43,571 nt of DNA from Clostridiales bacterium (GTDB taxonomy: Bacteria > Bacillota > Clostridia > Lachnospirales > Anaerotignaceae): NCBI GenBank assembly GCA_018364635.1, contig JAGZLR010000014.1, positions 1 through 43,571 on the forward strand, in the 5' to 3' direction. The notes under the pieces are model-generated. The model was not told the DNA's origin, did not search any database, and worked only from the letters and a program-made list of their open reading frames with translations. The first letter of the stretch is position 1. The number at the start of each line of letters is the position of its first letter. Position numbers and translations under genes: made by a program. Of this stretch, positions 13,822 to 21,985 are shown piece by piece.

Positions 13822-15144
13822 TTAGTCCTTTCCTCTTTCCCTGACAATAAAATGAATTGGCGTGCCTACAAAACCAAATGCCTCTCGCAGTTGATTTTCA
13901 ATATATCTTTTATAAGAAAAATGAAGGAGATCCTTATCATTTACAAACAGTACAAATGTAGGCGGCTTTACACTGACTTGAGTCATATAATAAATTCTAA
14001 GCTGACGCCCGCGATCTGCTGGCGGTTGCTGCATACTCATAGCCTCAAACAGAACATCGTTTAGCAGCCCTGTACTAATCCTTTGGCAATGGTTATTGTT
14101 AACAGTTACAATCGCCTCAATCAATTTGTTGATTCTCTGTCCTGTTTTTGCAGAGATAAAAACCTTTGGAGCATAAGGCATATATGCAAGTTCAGTACTG
14201 ATATCTCTTTGGAACTTGTTCATTGTCTTGTCATCTTTTTCTAAAGCATCCCATTTATTGACTGCCACAATGGCCGCCTTTCCTCTCTCATGAGCAATTC
14301 CTGCAATTTTTGTATCCTGTTCAGTAATTCCTTCTTGGGCATCAATCAACAATACACATACATCCGCACGTTCTACTGCTGCCACAGCACGAATGATACT
14401 GAATCGTTCAATCTCTTCCTTGATCTTGCTCTTTCGGCGCATACCAGCTGTGTCTATAAACACAAATTTTTGTCCTCCAATCTCAATTGGAGAGTCCACA
14501 GCATCTCTTGTTGTTCCTGGAATATTACTTACAATCAGCCGTTCTTCGCCTAAAATACGGTTAATGAGAGATGATTTTCCTACATTTGGCTTTCCAATAA
14601 TAGCAACTTTAATAGCGTCATCCTCTGGTTCTTCTGTTGCACTGTCATCAAAATGTGCTACGATCTCATCTAAAAGCTCACCTAAACCGAGTCCCTGACT
14701 TGCACAAATTGGAATTGGCTCACCCATCGCAAGATTATAAAACTCATAAATATCCATATTCTCTTGTTTCATATCGTCAACTTTGTTGACCGCTAAAACC
14801 ACTGGCTTTTTTGTGCGCCTCAAAATATTCGCCACTTGGAAGTCATCTTCTGTCACACCAGCGCGTACATCGCAGACAAATAAAATAACATCCGCTGTCT
14901 CTATAGCAATTTCTGCCTGCTGTAGTATCTGCTTTAAGATGACATCCTCCGCACCAGGCTCCATTCCACCCGTATCAATTAAAGTAAAATGATATTTCAG
15001 CCAATCAACATCGGCATATATTCTGTCTCTTGTGACGCCTGGCGTATTCTGTACAATGGAACGCCGTTCTCCGGCAAATCTATTAAACAGTGTAGATTTC
15101 CCCACATTTGGTCGTCCCACAACTGCTACGATTGGTCTGCTCAT
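13822..15144 (-). CDS. der: Ribosome-biogenesis GTPase Der (EngA)
   Basis: Der is an essential double GTPase that assists assembly of the 50S ribosomal subunit. Two G domains are clear: the first has GRPNVGKS (residues 10-17), 'DTGGM' and 'NKVD'; the second has GKPNVGKSS, 'DTAGM' and 'NKWD'. The last ~80 residues form the KH-like C-terminal domain with 'QLRIYYMTQVSVKPPTFVLFVND'. Two ATGs lie six bases apart; the second (15144, MSRPIVAVVGRP) is chosen because AGGAGG is 8 bases upstream rather than 2, giving 440 residues. Order der-plsY-gpsA is conserved in Clostridia. Confidence 0.97.
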   Translation of the reverse strand: MSRPIVAVVGRPNVGKSTLFNRFAGERRSIVQNTPGVTRDRIYADVDWLKYHFTLIDTGGMEPGAEDVILKQILQQAEIAIETADVILFVCDVRAGVTEDDFQVANILRRTKKPVVLAVNKVDDMKQENMDIYEFYNLAMGEPIPICASQGLGLGELLDEIVAHFDDSATEEPEDDAIKVAIIGKPNVGKSSLINRILGEERLIVSNIPGTTRDAVDSPIEIGGQKFVFIDTAGMRRKSKIKEEIERFSIIRAVAAVERADVCVLLIDAQEGITEQDTKIAGIAHERGKAAIVAVNKWDALEKDDKTMNKFQRDISTELAYMPYAPKVFISAKTGQRINKLIEAIVTVNNNHCQRISTGLLNDVLFEAMSMQQPPADRGRQLRIYYMTQVSVKPPTFVLFVNDKDLLHFSYKRYIENQLREAFGFVGTPIHFIVRERGKD

Positions 15145-15166
15145 TTGCATTTCCTCCTGTTAAACT

Positions 15167-16483
15167 CTAGTCTTCAGTAATTTGTGAAATAAAATCTCTT
15201 CCGGTATTATCCGTTATTTTTATTGGTATGGCAAGTCTTTTTTCTATTTCCTCCACAGTGACATCATCCAAAAGGACGTGTTCTCCGCTCCTTAAAAGAT
15301 TTCGTGGAAGCAAAAGGTGACTACCCAGCTCTTTCTCTTTCAATTGTTCTATAATATCTTGCCCTGTCAAAAGGCCGGAAACTGTAATCTCTGGTCCAAA
15401 AAATTTGTTTTCTATTGTATAAACATTCATTTTGATGTTTGGAAATTTCTCCTGTAAACGTTTCGTCAGAATTTGTATAAACGGTGCAGCTGCCTTTCCA
15501 GTGGCAAGAGAAACCACCTTTTCTTTCTGGTTGGGTACAGCATTTTTTAGTGCTTCATTAAACTCCTCCCATAGCAAAGAGATCATTCCAACGCCATTTT
15601 CTATCTGCGGAAAATCTTCATAGCATTCTGCTGGCGGCAGCTGTCTTTGTGCCTTTAAATAAAATTCATCAGAAATAAAAACGAAGGAAGAACCTATATT
15701 TTGTTTCAACCTCTTCTGCCATTGTTCTACTTGGTCTATAATTTTTTCTGAATCTTCTTTTGTAAAAGGCTCCATAGGGTATAAACCAGCGCGATATTTT
15801 GTTAAGCCTATTGGCACGACAGAAAGACTTTTCGCATGTGGGTAAAAAGAAGACAAATCCCCTATTGTCTGGTCCAATTTTTCTCCATCATTGATTCCTC
15901 TACACAGCACAATCTGTAAGTTCATTTCAATTCCCGCAGCAGCAAACTGTTCCATAATCTTTAACACTTGATCCGCTTTAGGATTTTTCAGCATCCTTTT
16001 TCGAAGCTCCAAATCTGTTGTGTGAACAGAAATGTTAATAGGAGAAAGATGATAGTAAATAATCCGTTCAATGTCTTTGGGTTTCATGTTTGTTAGAGTA
16101 ACATAATTGCCCTGCAAAAAAGAAAGTCTGGAATCATCATCTTTGAAATACAGCGTTTTTCTCATGTTCGGAGGCAATTGGTCAATAAAACAAAAAATAC
16201 AACGATTGCTGCAATGCTTTGCCTCGTCCATCAAGCCACTTTCAAACACAATTCCAATATCCTCATCATAGTCTTTCTCTATTTCTGCAATATATTCTTC
16301 TCCTGTGGTATCCACCAATTCAATCTCTAAATAGTCGTCCTGAACGAGATACCTATAATCAAAAACATCCTCCACTGCCTTTCCATTGATGCGTAGTAAA
16401 ACCTCACCAGGCAAAATACCTATTTCCTCGGCTATACTTCCCTGCTCCACTTTTATTATAACATTCTTTTTTTCCTTCTCCAT
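15167..16483 (-). CDS. DUF512 radical-SAM/PDZ protein
   Basis: A 438-residue iron-sulfur protein of unknown reaction. The first ~70 residues form a PDZ-like domain ('VEQGSIAEEIGILPGEVLLRINGKAVEDVFDYRYLV'); then the cluster motif CSNRCIFCF (CxxxCxxC) of a MoaA-like radical SAM core; and the C-terminal DUF512 domain ('FFGPEITVSGLLTGQDIIEQL', 'HLLLPRNLLRSGEHVLLDDVT'). This domain set is widespread in Clostridia and cyanobacteria next to der. The start has an upstream GGAGAAACTGTT. Its genomic tie to der hints at a role in translation or ribosome maturation, but this is only an inference. Confidence 0.9.
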   Translation of the reverse strand: MEKEKKNVIIKVEQGSIAEEIGILPGEVLLRINGKAVEDVFDYRYLVQDDYLEIELVDTTGEEYIAEIEKDYDEDIGIVFESGLMDEAKHCSNRCIFCFIDQLPPNMRKTLYFKDDDSRLSFLQGNYVTLTNMKPKDIERIIYYHLSPINISVHTTDLELRKRMLKNPKADQVLKIMEQFAAAGIEMNLQIVLCRGINDGEKLDQTIGDLSSFYPHAKSLSVVPIGLTKYRAGLYPMEPFTKEDSEKIIDQVEQWQKRLKQNIGSSFVFISDEFYLKAQRQLPPAECYEDFPQIENGVGMISLLWEEFNEALKNAVPNQKEKVVSLATGKAAAPFIQILTKRLQEKFPNIKMNVYTIENKFFGPEITVSGLLTGQDIIEQLKEKELGSHLLLPRNLLRSGEHVLLDDVTVEEIEKRLAIPIKITDNTGRDFISQITED

Positions 16484-16508
16484 AACAGTTTCTCCATGTT
16501 TGTTACAT

Positions 16509-17318
16509 TTATTTTAATTCCAAATACGCCGCCATCGTCCCTCTAAGATTGCCCATATTTCGATGGGAATAAAAAAGTTCCGGATGACATTTGGTACATA
16601 AATCAGTAACCTCTATATGCTCTGGCAATATTCCAGACCTTAATAAAATCTCTTGATTGATTCCCCACAAATCAATTTGGTACTTGTCCTTACATGCACC
16701 AGGAAATACAAATTGCCCTCCAAAATCTAATTTTTCTTTAAATTCCTCTGCCACTGGTGTATCTACTTCAAAACAACACACACCAATGGAAGGGCCAATG
16801 GCACAGAGAATATCTTCTGGCTTTGAATGAAACTTCCGAATCATTTCCCTTACTGTAACTTCCGCCATCTTCTGTACAGTTCCCCGCCATCCAGCATGGC
16901 TGAGTGCAATTGCCTTTTTAACAGGATCAAGAAAATATAAAGGCACGCAATCTGCATGATAAGTAACGAGGGTAACATTTTTCCTATCTGTCATTAGTCC
17001 ATCATATCCCGTCAAGTTCGTAGACTTGCCAAACCCTTCGCCTCGATCTTTTTCTGTAACATACCGCAGATTTGTTCCGTGAACTTGAGATAGACAAACA
17101 GTGTCTTCTCCTCGAAAGCCAACAGCATTGCCCAAAATTTCTATATTTCTAAAAACGTTTTCCTTTTGATCTCCTCTAGTAAATCCTACGTTAAGGGAAT
17201 CCCAAACCCCTTGGCTAACGCCGCCTAATCTGGTGGAAAAACAATGATTTACTAAGCCTGTTCTTTCTAGCAAATCAAATACAACAAAACTACACCCATC
17301 CTTTTGAACTAATCTCAT
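16509..17318 (-). CDS. pgeF: Peptidoglycan editing factor PgeF (YfiH/polyphenol oxidase family)
   Basis: The 269-residue protein belongs to the YfiH/LACC1 family; E. coli PgeF hydrolyses L-Ser wrongly incorporated into peptidoglycan precursors, and family members also have purine nucleoside activities. Metal/active residues are visible: 'LSQVHGTNL' (His), 'TYHADCVPLYFLDP' (HADC), 'AIALSHAGWRGTV' (HAGWRG), 'GPSIGVCCFEV' and 'CTKCHPELFYSHR'. The start is the ATG after AGGAGG that overlaps the yraN stop by four bases. The precise substrate in this organism is not known. Confidence 0.92.
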   Translation of the reverse strand: MRLVQKDGCSFVVFDLLERTGLVNHCFSTRLGGVSQGVWDSLNVGFTRGDQKENVFRNIEILGNAVGFRGEDTVCLSQVHGTNLRYVTEKDRGEGFGKSTNLTGYDGLMTDRKNVTLVTYHADCVPLYFLDPVKKAIALSHAGWRGTVQKMAEVTVREMIRKFHSKPEDILCAIGPSIGVCCFEVDTPVAEEFKEKLDFGGQFVFPGACKDKYQIDLWGINQEILLRSGILPEHIEVTDLCTKCHPELFYSHRNMGNLRGTMAAYLELK

Positions 17319-17689
17319 ATGGTATCCTCCTGTACCCAAAAGGCGTTTTCTAAATATCGAAACATAATCTGCTTTTCCAAAATTAAAACTTCAGCCACAT
17401 CAAATCTAAAATCAAAGTCTGTCAGTTCCTTTTTCCATATATATGTCTTTGCAGCCTCCACTAAATGTTTCTGCTTCTGTACAGTCACAGCTTCCGAAGG
17501 AAGACCTTGTCCAAGACTTGTCCTTAGTTTCACTTCCACAAAAACAATCATACCTTCTTTTTGAGCGATTAGATCAATTTCTCCAGCGCCTGCATGGAAA
17601 TTACGTTCCATAATATAATATCCCATTTTTTCTAATTCTCGTGCTGCAATACGTTCTCCTATTGCGCCTAATGACCTTTTATTTCTCAT
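17315..17689 (-). CDS. YraN family (UPF0102) putative endonuclease
   Basis: A 124-residue protein with a PD-(D/E)xK-like fold. Visible signatures are 'GAIGERIAARELEKMGYYIMERNFHAGAGEIDLIAQKEGMIVFVEVKLRT', where Asp in EIDLIA and Glu/Lys in VEVK form the nuclease triad seen in Holliday-junction resolvases and restriction enzymes. It overlaps rnhB and pgeF by four bases each (ATGA), so translation is coupled. In many bacteria yraN lies beside rnhB. The biological role is unclear. Confidence 0.92.
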   Translation of the reverse strand: MRNKRSLGAIGERIAARELEKMGYYIMERNFHAGAGEIDLIAQKEGMIVFVEVKLRTSLGQGLPSEAVTVQKQKHLVEAAKTYIWKKELTDFDFRFDVAEVLILEKQIMFRYLENAFWVQEDTI

Positions 17690-18447
17690 AAAAAATTCTT
17701 CACAAAGCTTTTTCTGTGAATTGGGGTGATGCCAAGAGATTTGATTGCTTGGATATGCTCACTAGAACCATATCCTTTATTCTGGGCAAAATGATATCCT
17801 GGATATAGCGCATCATACTCTAACATCATGCGGTCTCTGCTTACCTTCGCCATAATGCTTGCAGCACCAATAGAAATACTTTTTTCATCGCCCTTAACAA
17901 TTCCTCTTTGAGGGATTGTTATCTGAGGGATCGTCACTGCATCCACAAGAATCTGTTCTGGTTTCACACAAAGCCCATCAATTGCCGCGGTCATTGCTTC
18001 ATAAGTTGCCTGTAGAATATTGATCTCATCAATACGCTGTGGGGATATAACACCAATACTCCAGGAAATTGCTTCTCTGCTAATCGTTTCATACAGTTCT
18101 TCTCGTTTGACTTTAGAAAGTTTTTTAGAATCATTAATCCCTAATATACGGCAATCCTGTTTTAAAATAACAGCACCTGCAACAACCGGACCAGCCAATG
18201 GCCCTCTGCCCACTTCATCAACCCCACAGACCAGCTGTAAACCTTTTTCGAAACACTCTTTCTCAAAATTTGAGATAGACTCCAATCTGCTCAGTTCTTT
18301 TATATAACACTGATATTTTTTTTCAAATGCTTCCACTAACTTTTTTACACCAACTCGGGTATCCTCTTGATATGGCAAAAGCGCTGTTGGCAATTGCTGG
18401 ACCGGAACACTTGCCAACATTTGTTTAATCTCTCCAATTGCTTTCAT
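17686..18447 (-). CDS. rnhB: Ribonuclease HII
   Basis: RNase HII nicks DNA at single embedded ribonucleotides and removes RNA:DNA hybrids. The 253-residue protein has an N-terminal extension of about 70 residues, as in other Firmicutes, then the catalytic core 'VCGVDEVGRGPLAGPVVAGAVIL' (Asp77, Glu78), 'INDSKKL', 'ILVDAV' (third Asp) and 'GDEKSISIGAASIMAKVSRDRMM'. It is the first gene of the rnhB-yraN-pgeF-DUF512-der run. Confidence 0.97.
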   Translation of the reverse strand: MKAIGEIKQMLASVPVQQLPTALLPYQEDTRVGVKKLVEAFEKKYQCYIKELSRLESISNFEKECFEKGLQLVCGVDEVGRGPLAGPVVAGAVILKQDCRILGINDSKKLSKVKREELYETISREAISWSIGVISPQRIDEINILQATYEAMTAAIDGLCVKPEQILVDAVTIPQITIPQRGIVKGDEKSISIGAASIMAKVSRDRMMLEYDALYPGYHFAQNKGYGSSEHIQAIKSLGITPIHRKSFVKNFL

Positions 18448-18543
18448 ACGAATTTACTCCTTTTTCCGGCGATACTTAAAATTTATTATAGCACCTTCCC
18501 AACTTCTGTGGAAGTAAAATCTCCTTAAAAAACCAATCAATAG

Positions 18544-18570
18544 AAAAAAGGGGACGAAAAATCCGTCCCC
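18544..18570 (-). terminator. Terminator after the rnjA/YlbF operon
   Basis: A 7-bp GC stem GGGGACG/CGTCCCC (18550-18556 with 18564-18570) is followed on the minus strand by T6. It ends the operon 4 bases after the stop of the YlbF-family gene. Confidence 0.92.
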
Positions 18571-18574
18571 GTCT

Positions 18575-18934
18575 CTATTCTTCTAGGCCGCCAAAATCCA
18601 GTTCCAGCCCCGCTTCCAGCTGGTCAAAAATTTGATAAATCAGTTGAATCAACTGTTTTTCCCTCAACAAATAGTAAAATCCTGTTTTTGAAATTGAAAT
18701 ATCTGCGTAAAGCTCCATCACTTGATTTTTAAGGTCTTCCTCTATAAATTCACCTTGGTCTTTTTTCCATGCAATTGAAGTCTGGATCTTCCGTAACTTT
18801 GCTATCTTTTCTTTTAGACTTGGGTTTTCATCCAGCTTTTCTTTTTCCTGATAATACAATTGAAAAGACTCTGTTTGTCTCAATGCAGCAATAAATTTTT
18901 CTGTCTTCTTCTTTATTTCTATCAAGTCATCCAT
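18575..18934 (-). CDS. YlbF/YmcA family protein
   Basis: A 119-residue, all-helical, charged protein resembling the YlbF/YmcA family; in Bacillus subtilis YlbF and YmcA form the Y-complex that steers RNase Y cleavage and biofilm/sporulation timing. The region 'FIAALRQTESFQLYYQEKEKLDENPSLKEKIAKLRKIQ' matches the family helix pair. It starts two bases before the end of the RNase J gene and is co-transcribed with it, which supports a link to RNA decay. Family assignment is by overall resemblance, so moderately sure. Confidence 0.75.
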   Translation of the reverse strand: MDDLIEIKKKTEKFIAALRQTESFQLYYQEKEKLDENPSLKEKIAKLRKIQTSIAWKKDQGEFIEEDLKNQVMELYADISISKTGFYYLLREKQLIQLIYQIFDQLEAGLELDFGGLEE

Positions 18935-18936
18935 TA

Positions 18937-20607
18937 CTACACTTCCATAATAATAGGTAAAATCATTGGGCTACGTTTTGTTTTCTGCCACAAGTAATTT
19001 TTCAGCGTATCTTTAATCAAGTTTTTGATAGAAGACCAGCCAGTAATATGCTTTTCTTCGCACTTAATCAGTGCCTCGTTCACTACCGCCTTCGCCTCTT
19101 CCATCAGGTCTTCAGCTTCCCTGACATATACAAAGCCTCTAGAAATAATATCTGGCCCAGAAACAACCGCTCCAGATGCACTATCCATCGCTACAACAAC
19201 AATCATGAGACCATCCTCTGACAAATGTTTTCTATCTCTTAACACAATATTACCAACATCACCCACACCTAAACCATCAATTAATACCTGTCCTGATGGC
19301 ACCGTTCCATTAACTTTAGCGTCCTTTTTTGTCAACTCCAGCACTTCACCGATATTCATAACAAAAATCTTTTCTTTTTCCATTCCCATGGACATCGCTA
19401 TTTCTTTATGGGCAGATAGATGCGCATACTCACCATGAACCGGCATAAAAAACTTTGGTTTCGTAAGAGCTAACATCAATTTTAGTTCTTCTTCTCTGGC
19501 ATGGCCTGAAACATGAATTTCTGCCATCCCCTCATAAACGACCTCTGCGCCTTTACGCATTAAGTCGTTGCGGACTTTAGAAATGTTTTTTTCATTTCCA
19601 GGGATAGAGGATGCAGATATAATAATTTTGTCTCCTGGTTTTACTGTAACTTGCTTGTGTTCAGCAGAAGCGATTCTTGACAAAGCAGACATTGTCTCGC
19701 CTTGGGTGCCTGTAGTTATAATCACTAGCTGCTCATCTGTATAATTCTTGATTTCTGAAATATCAATCAGCACTTTATCTGGAACGGAGAGGTAGTCTAG
19801 TTCCATGCTAGTTTTCACTGCATTAATCATACTTCTACCGATAATTGCAACTTTACGGTTAAATTTGTATGCAGAATTCACAATTTGCTGAATTCGATGG
19901 ATATTGGAAGAAAAGGTTGCGACCATAATTCTATTATGAGGCGTCTCCTCAAATATTTTATCAAACTCCGGTCCCACACTCTTTTCCGACATCGTAAATC
20001 CTTTGCGATCAGCATTTGTACTATCACTCATTAACAGTAAAACGCCTTCTTTTCCAAGCTCTGCAAAGCGCTGAATATCCATGATATCCCCGTCTATAGG
20101 CGTGTAATCTACTTTAAAGTCTCCTGTATGAATTACAACACCAATTGGTGTCGTAATGGCCATAGCTACAGCGTCTGCAATGCTGTGGTTTGTATGAATA
20201 AATTCAACTTTAAATTGTCCAAGCTTGATGCTCTCTCCTGGAACCACTGTATGAAGTGTTGAAGAGTCTAAAATGTTATGTTCTTTTAACTTATTCTCCA
20301 AAAGCCCCAAAGTAAGCATTGTACCAAACACAGGCACATTTAATTCCCGAAGAACATAAGGCAATGCTCCAATATGATCCTCATGTCCATGGGTTAACAC
20401 GATCCCACGTACCTTTTCTGCATTTTTTTGTAAATATGTGATATCAGGGATCACTAAATCTATTCCCAGCATATCATTTTCAGGGAATGCAAGCCCTGCA
20501 TCAATAATGATAATATCTTGGCCATACTCCAGAACTGTCATATTTTTTCCGATTTCCTGGAGACCACCTAAAGACATAATCCGTAATTTTGATTTTTTTG
20601 TTGCCAA
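18937..20607 (-). CDS. rnj: Ribonuclease J
   Basis: RNase J is a β-CASP metallo-β-lactamase nuclease with endonuclease and 5'-to-3' exonuclease activity in Firmicutes mRNA decay and rRNA maturation. The 556-residue protein has HGHEDH (residues 73-78), 'IHTNHSIADAVAM', 'HTGDFKVD', the β-CASP part 'ATFSSNIHRIQQI...RSMINA', and 'PVHGEYAHL'. The start is TTG after GGAGGTG, giving MATKKSKLRIMSLGG, typical for the family; an upstream ATG 20 codons earlier lacks a ribosome site. The extended C-terminal RNA-binding domain ends at 'LPIIMEV'. The RNase J1 versus J2 distinction is not made; the intact metal site supports an active enzyme. Confidence 0.95.
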   Translation of the reverse strand: MATKKSKLRIMSLGGLQEIGKNMTVLEYGQDIIIIDAGLAFPENDMLGIDLVIPDITYLQKNAEKVRGIVLTHGHEDHIGALPYVLRELNVPVFGTMLTLGLLENKLKEHNILDSSTLHTVVPGESIKLGQFKVEFIHTNHSIADAVAMAITTPIGVVIHTGDFKVDYTPIDGDIMDIQRFAELGKEGVLLLMSDSTNADRKGFTMSEKSVGPEFDKIFEETPHNRIMVATFSSNIHRIQQIVNSAYKFNRKVAIIGRSMINAVKTSMELDYLSVPDKVLIDISEIKNYTDEQLVIITTGTQGETMSALSRIASAEHKQVTVKPGDKIIISASSIPGNEKNISKVRNDLMRKGAEVVYEGMAEIHVSGHAREEELKLMLALTKPKFFMPVHGEYAHLSAHKEIAMSMGMEKEKIFVMNIGEVLELTKKDAKVNGTVPSGQVLIDGLGVGDVGNIVLRDRKHLSEDGLMIVVVAMDSASGAVVSGPDIISRGFVYVREAEDLMEEAKAVVNEALIKCEEKHITGWSSIKNLIKDTLKNYLWQKTKRSPMILPIIMEV

Positions 20608-20746
20608 AAAATACACCTCCAATAAGTTTCTACTTTCCGTTAAATTTATAAAAAACAAAATATACACAAAACAAGCGAAACAATTTCCTGTTTTTCCCGG
20701 ACGAAACTAAAATTTATGACCGCTCAAAGTCCTTTTTCAAACACGC

Positions 20747-20796
20747 AAAAAAGCGCATCAAGGAATTTCTCTCAAAAAAATTACCCTGCGCTTTTT
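20747..20796 (-). terminator. Terminator after the IreB/RuvX/DUF1292 operon
   Basis: A stem AAAAAGCGCA/TGCGCTTTTTT encloses a 29-base, partly paired insert. It lies about 50 bases downstream of the DUF1292 stop. The rest of the 238-base gap before the RNase J start holds its leader. Confidence 0.7.
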
Positions 20797-20845
20797 CTTC
20801 GATATTCGCTTAAAATTTGTATATCCTGTCGTTTTATCCAACTAT

Positions 20846-21151
20846 TTATTCTTCGATTTCAACATCGTAATCATCGCCGTTTTTCTGAAACAGCTCTGCA
20901 ATTTTTTCAAATTCTTCATCTTCTTCAACCAGAGAAAAAATATCATCTTCTCCCTCAGATGATGTACGTTTTAAAATAATGGCATCTGTCTCTCCATCAT
21001 CCATCAAAGCAGTCTCGACAACCAAAAGATACGTTTCTCCCTTTTCCTCTAAAGAGTCAATGACGGAAAACTCAATATCCTCTCCAGTCTCTTCATCAGT
21101 CATTGTAATCACTTCAAATTCTTCATCGAATCCATCTTTATTCTCGCTCAT
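20846..21151 (-). CDS. DUF1292 family protein (YrzB-like)
   Basis: A strongly acidic, 101-residue cytosolic protein, with the family core 'FEVITMTDEETGEDIEFSVIDSLEEKGETYLLVVETA' and an acidic tail. Function is unknown. It is three bases after ruvX, completing the conserved ireB-ruvX-DUF1292 order of Firmicutes. Confidence 0.88.
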   Translation of the reverse strand: MSENKDGFDEEFEVITMTDEETGEDIEFSVIDSLEEKGETYLLVVETALMDDGETDAIILKRTSSEGEDDIFSLVEEDEEFEKIAELFQKNGDDYDVEIEE

Positions 21152-21154
21152 TTT

Positions 21155-21592
21155 TCATCCTCTTTCGTTGTTTGCAATGGAATTTAAATATCCCTGTAAT
21201 ATATGAACTGCCGCCATTTTATCAATCACAGCCTTTATTTTGTTTCTATCATAAGTTTCCTCATGTAAAGACCGTTCTGCCGCCACTGTACTCAATCTTT
21301 CATCCCAAAGTATTACTGGAATTTTGGGAAATCTTCTCTCTAAACGTTCTTTATATGCCCTTGTTTTTTCGCATCGAGGGCCTTCAGAATTATCCATATT
21401 TTTAGGATACCCCAAAATTATTTTTTCTACGCCATACTCTTCAATTAATTCATTTATTCTTCCGATACTCTGCTTGTACTCGTTGGGATTTGCCCGTCGA
21501 ATAATTTCTACGCCCTGGGCTGTCCATCCAAAAGGATCGCTAACAGCAACTCCGACTGTCTTATCCCCATAATCCAATCCTAAAATTCGCAA
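21155..21592 (-). CDS. ruvX: Holliday junction resolvase-like protein RuvX (YqgF)
   Basis: The YqgF/RuvX family has an RNase H-like fold, acts in 16S rRNA 5'-end processing in E. coli, and is proposed to act on Holliday junctions. The sequence 'RILGLDYGDKTVGVAVSD' carries the first catalytic Asp; 'LGYPKNMDNSEGPRC' and 'WDERLSTVAAE' carry the others. A TTG start at 21592 is preferred: AAGGGTGAT lies just upstream and the result is 145 residues, close to the family norm; the longer reading overlaps ireB by 23 bases. The neighbour ireB is nearly contiguous. Confidence 0.92.
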   Translation of the reverse strand: MRILGLDYGDKTVGVAVSDPFGWTAQGVEIIRRANPNEYKQSIGRINELIEEYGVEKIILGYPKNMDNSEGPRCEKTRAYKERLERRFPKIPVILWDERLSTVAAERSLHEETYDRNKIKAVIDKMAAVHILQGYLNSIANNERG

Positions 21593-21596
21593 ATAA

Positions 21597-21872
21597 TCAC
21601 CCTTCAATATTTTTAGCAAGGTAATCAGCCACCAGCTCCTCTAACAGCTCATCTCTATCTAATTTTCTAATCAAACTGCGAGCGCCGTTATGGCTTGTGA
21701 TATAAGTAGGATCTCCTGACAAAATATAACCAACAATCTGGTTGACAGGATTATATCCTTTTTCCATCAACGCCTTGTAAACAAATAAGAGAATATTCCT
21801 TGCCTTATTTTCCTCTTCTTTTCCTACTGCGTCAAACTGCAATGTTTCATTTATATTTGTTTCATTCATCAT
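21597..21872 (-). CDS. ireB: IreB family regulatory phosphoprotein (DUF965)
   Basis: IreB is a small regulator phosphorylated by the PASTA kinase IreK/PrkC and influences cephalosporin resistance in Enterococcus. The 91-residue protein has 'LQFDAVGKEEENKARNILLFVYKALMEKGYNPVNQIVGYILSGDPTYITSHNGARSLIRKLDRDELLEELVADYL', matching the family almost throughout, including the N-terminal Thr region (NETNINET) where the kinase sites lie. Start MMNETN is chosen since GGAG sits 9 bases upstream. The operon ireB-ruvX-DUF1292 is driven by a promoter at 21925-21953. No PASTA kinase gene is in this window. Confidence 0.95.
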   Translation of the reverse strand: MMNETNINETLQFDAVGKEEENKARNILLFVYKALMEKGYNPVNQIVGYILSGDPTYITSHNGARSLIRKLDRDELLEELVADYLAKNIEG

Positions 21873-21924
21873 ATTATCACGCTCCAAACTACTCTGATTT
21901 CATCCGAACCGACTTGTCTTTACC

Positions 21925-21953
21925 ATGATAATATAATTTATAAGCAATTGCAA
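21925..21953 (-). promoter_or_regulatory. Promoter of the ireB operon
   Basis: Minus-strand TTGCAA (21948-21953) and TATCAT (21925-21930) with a 17-base spacer, about 50 bases before the ireB start. Confidence 0.55.
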
Positions 21954-21985
21954 ACATTTAGGCATGTTTTAATATATTTGTAACA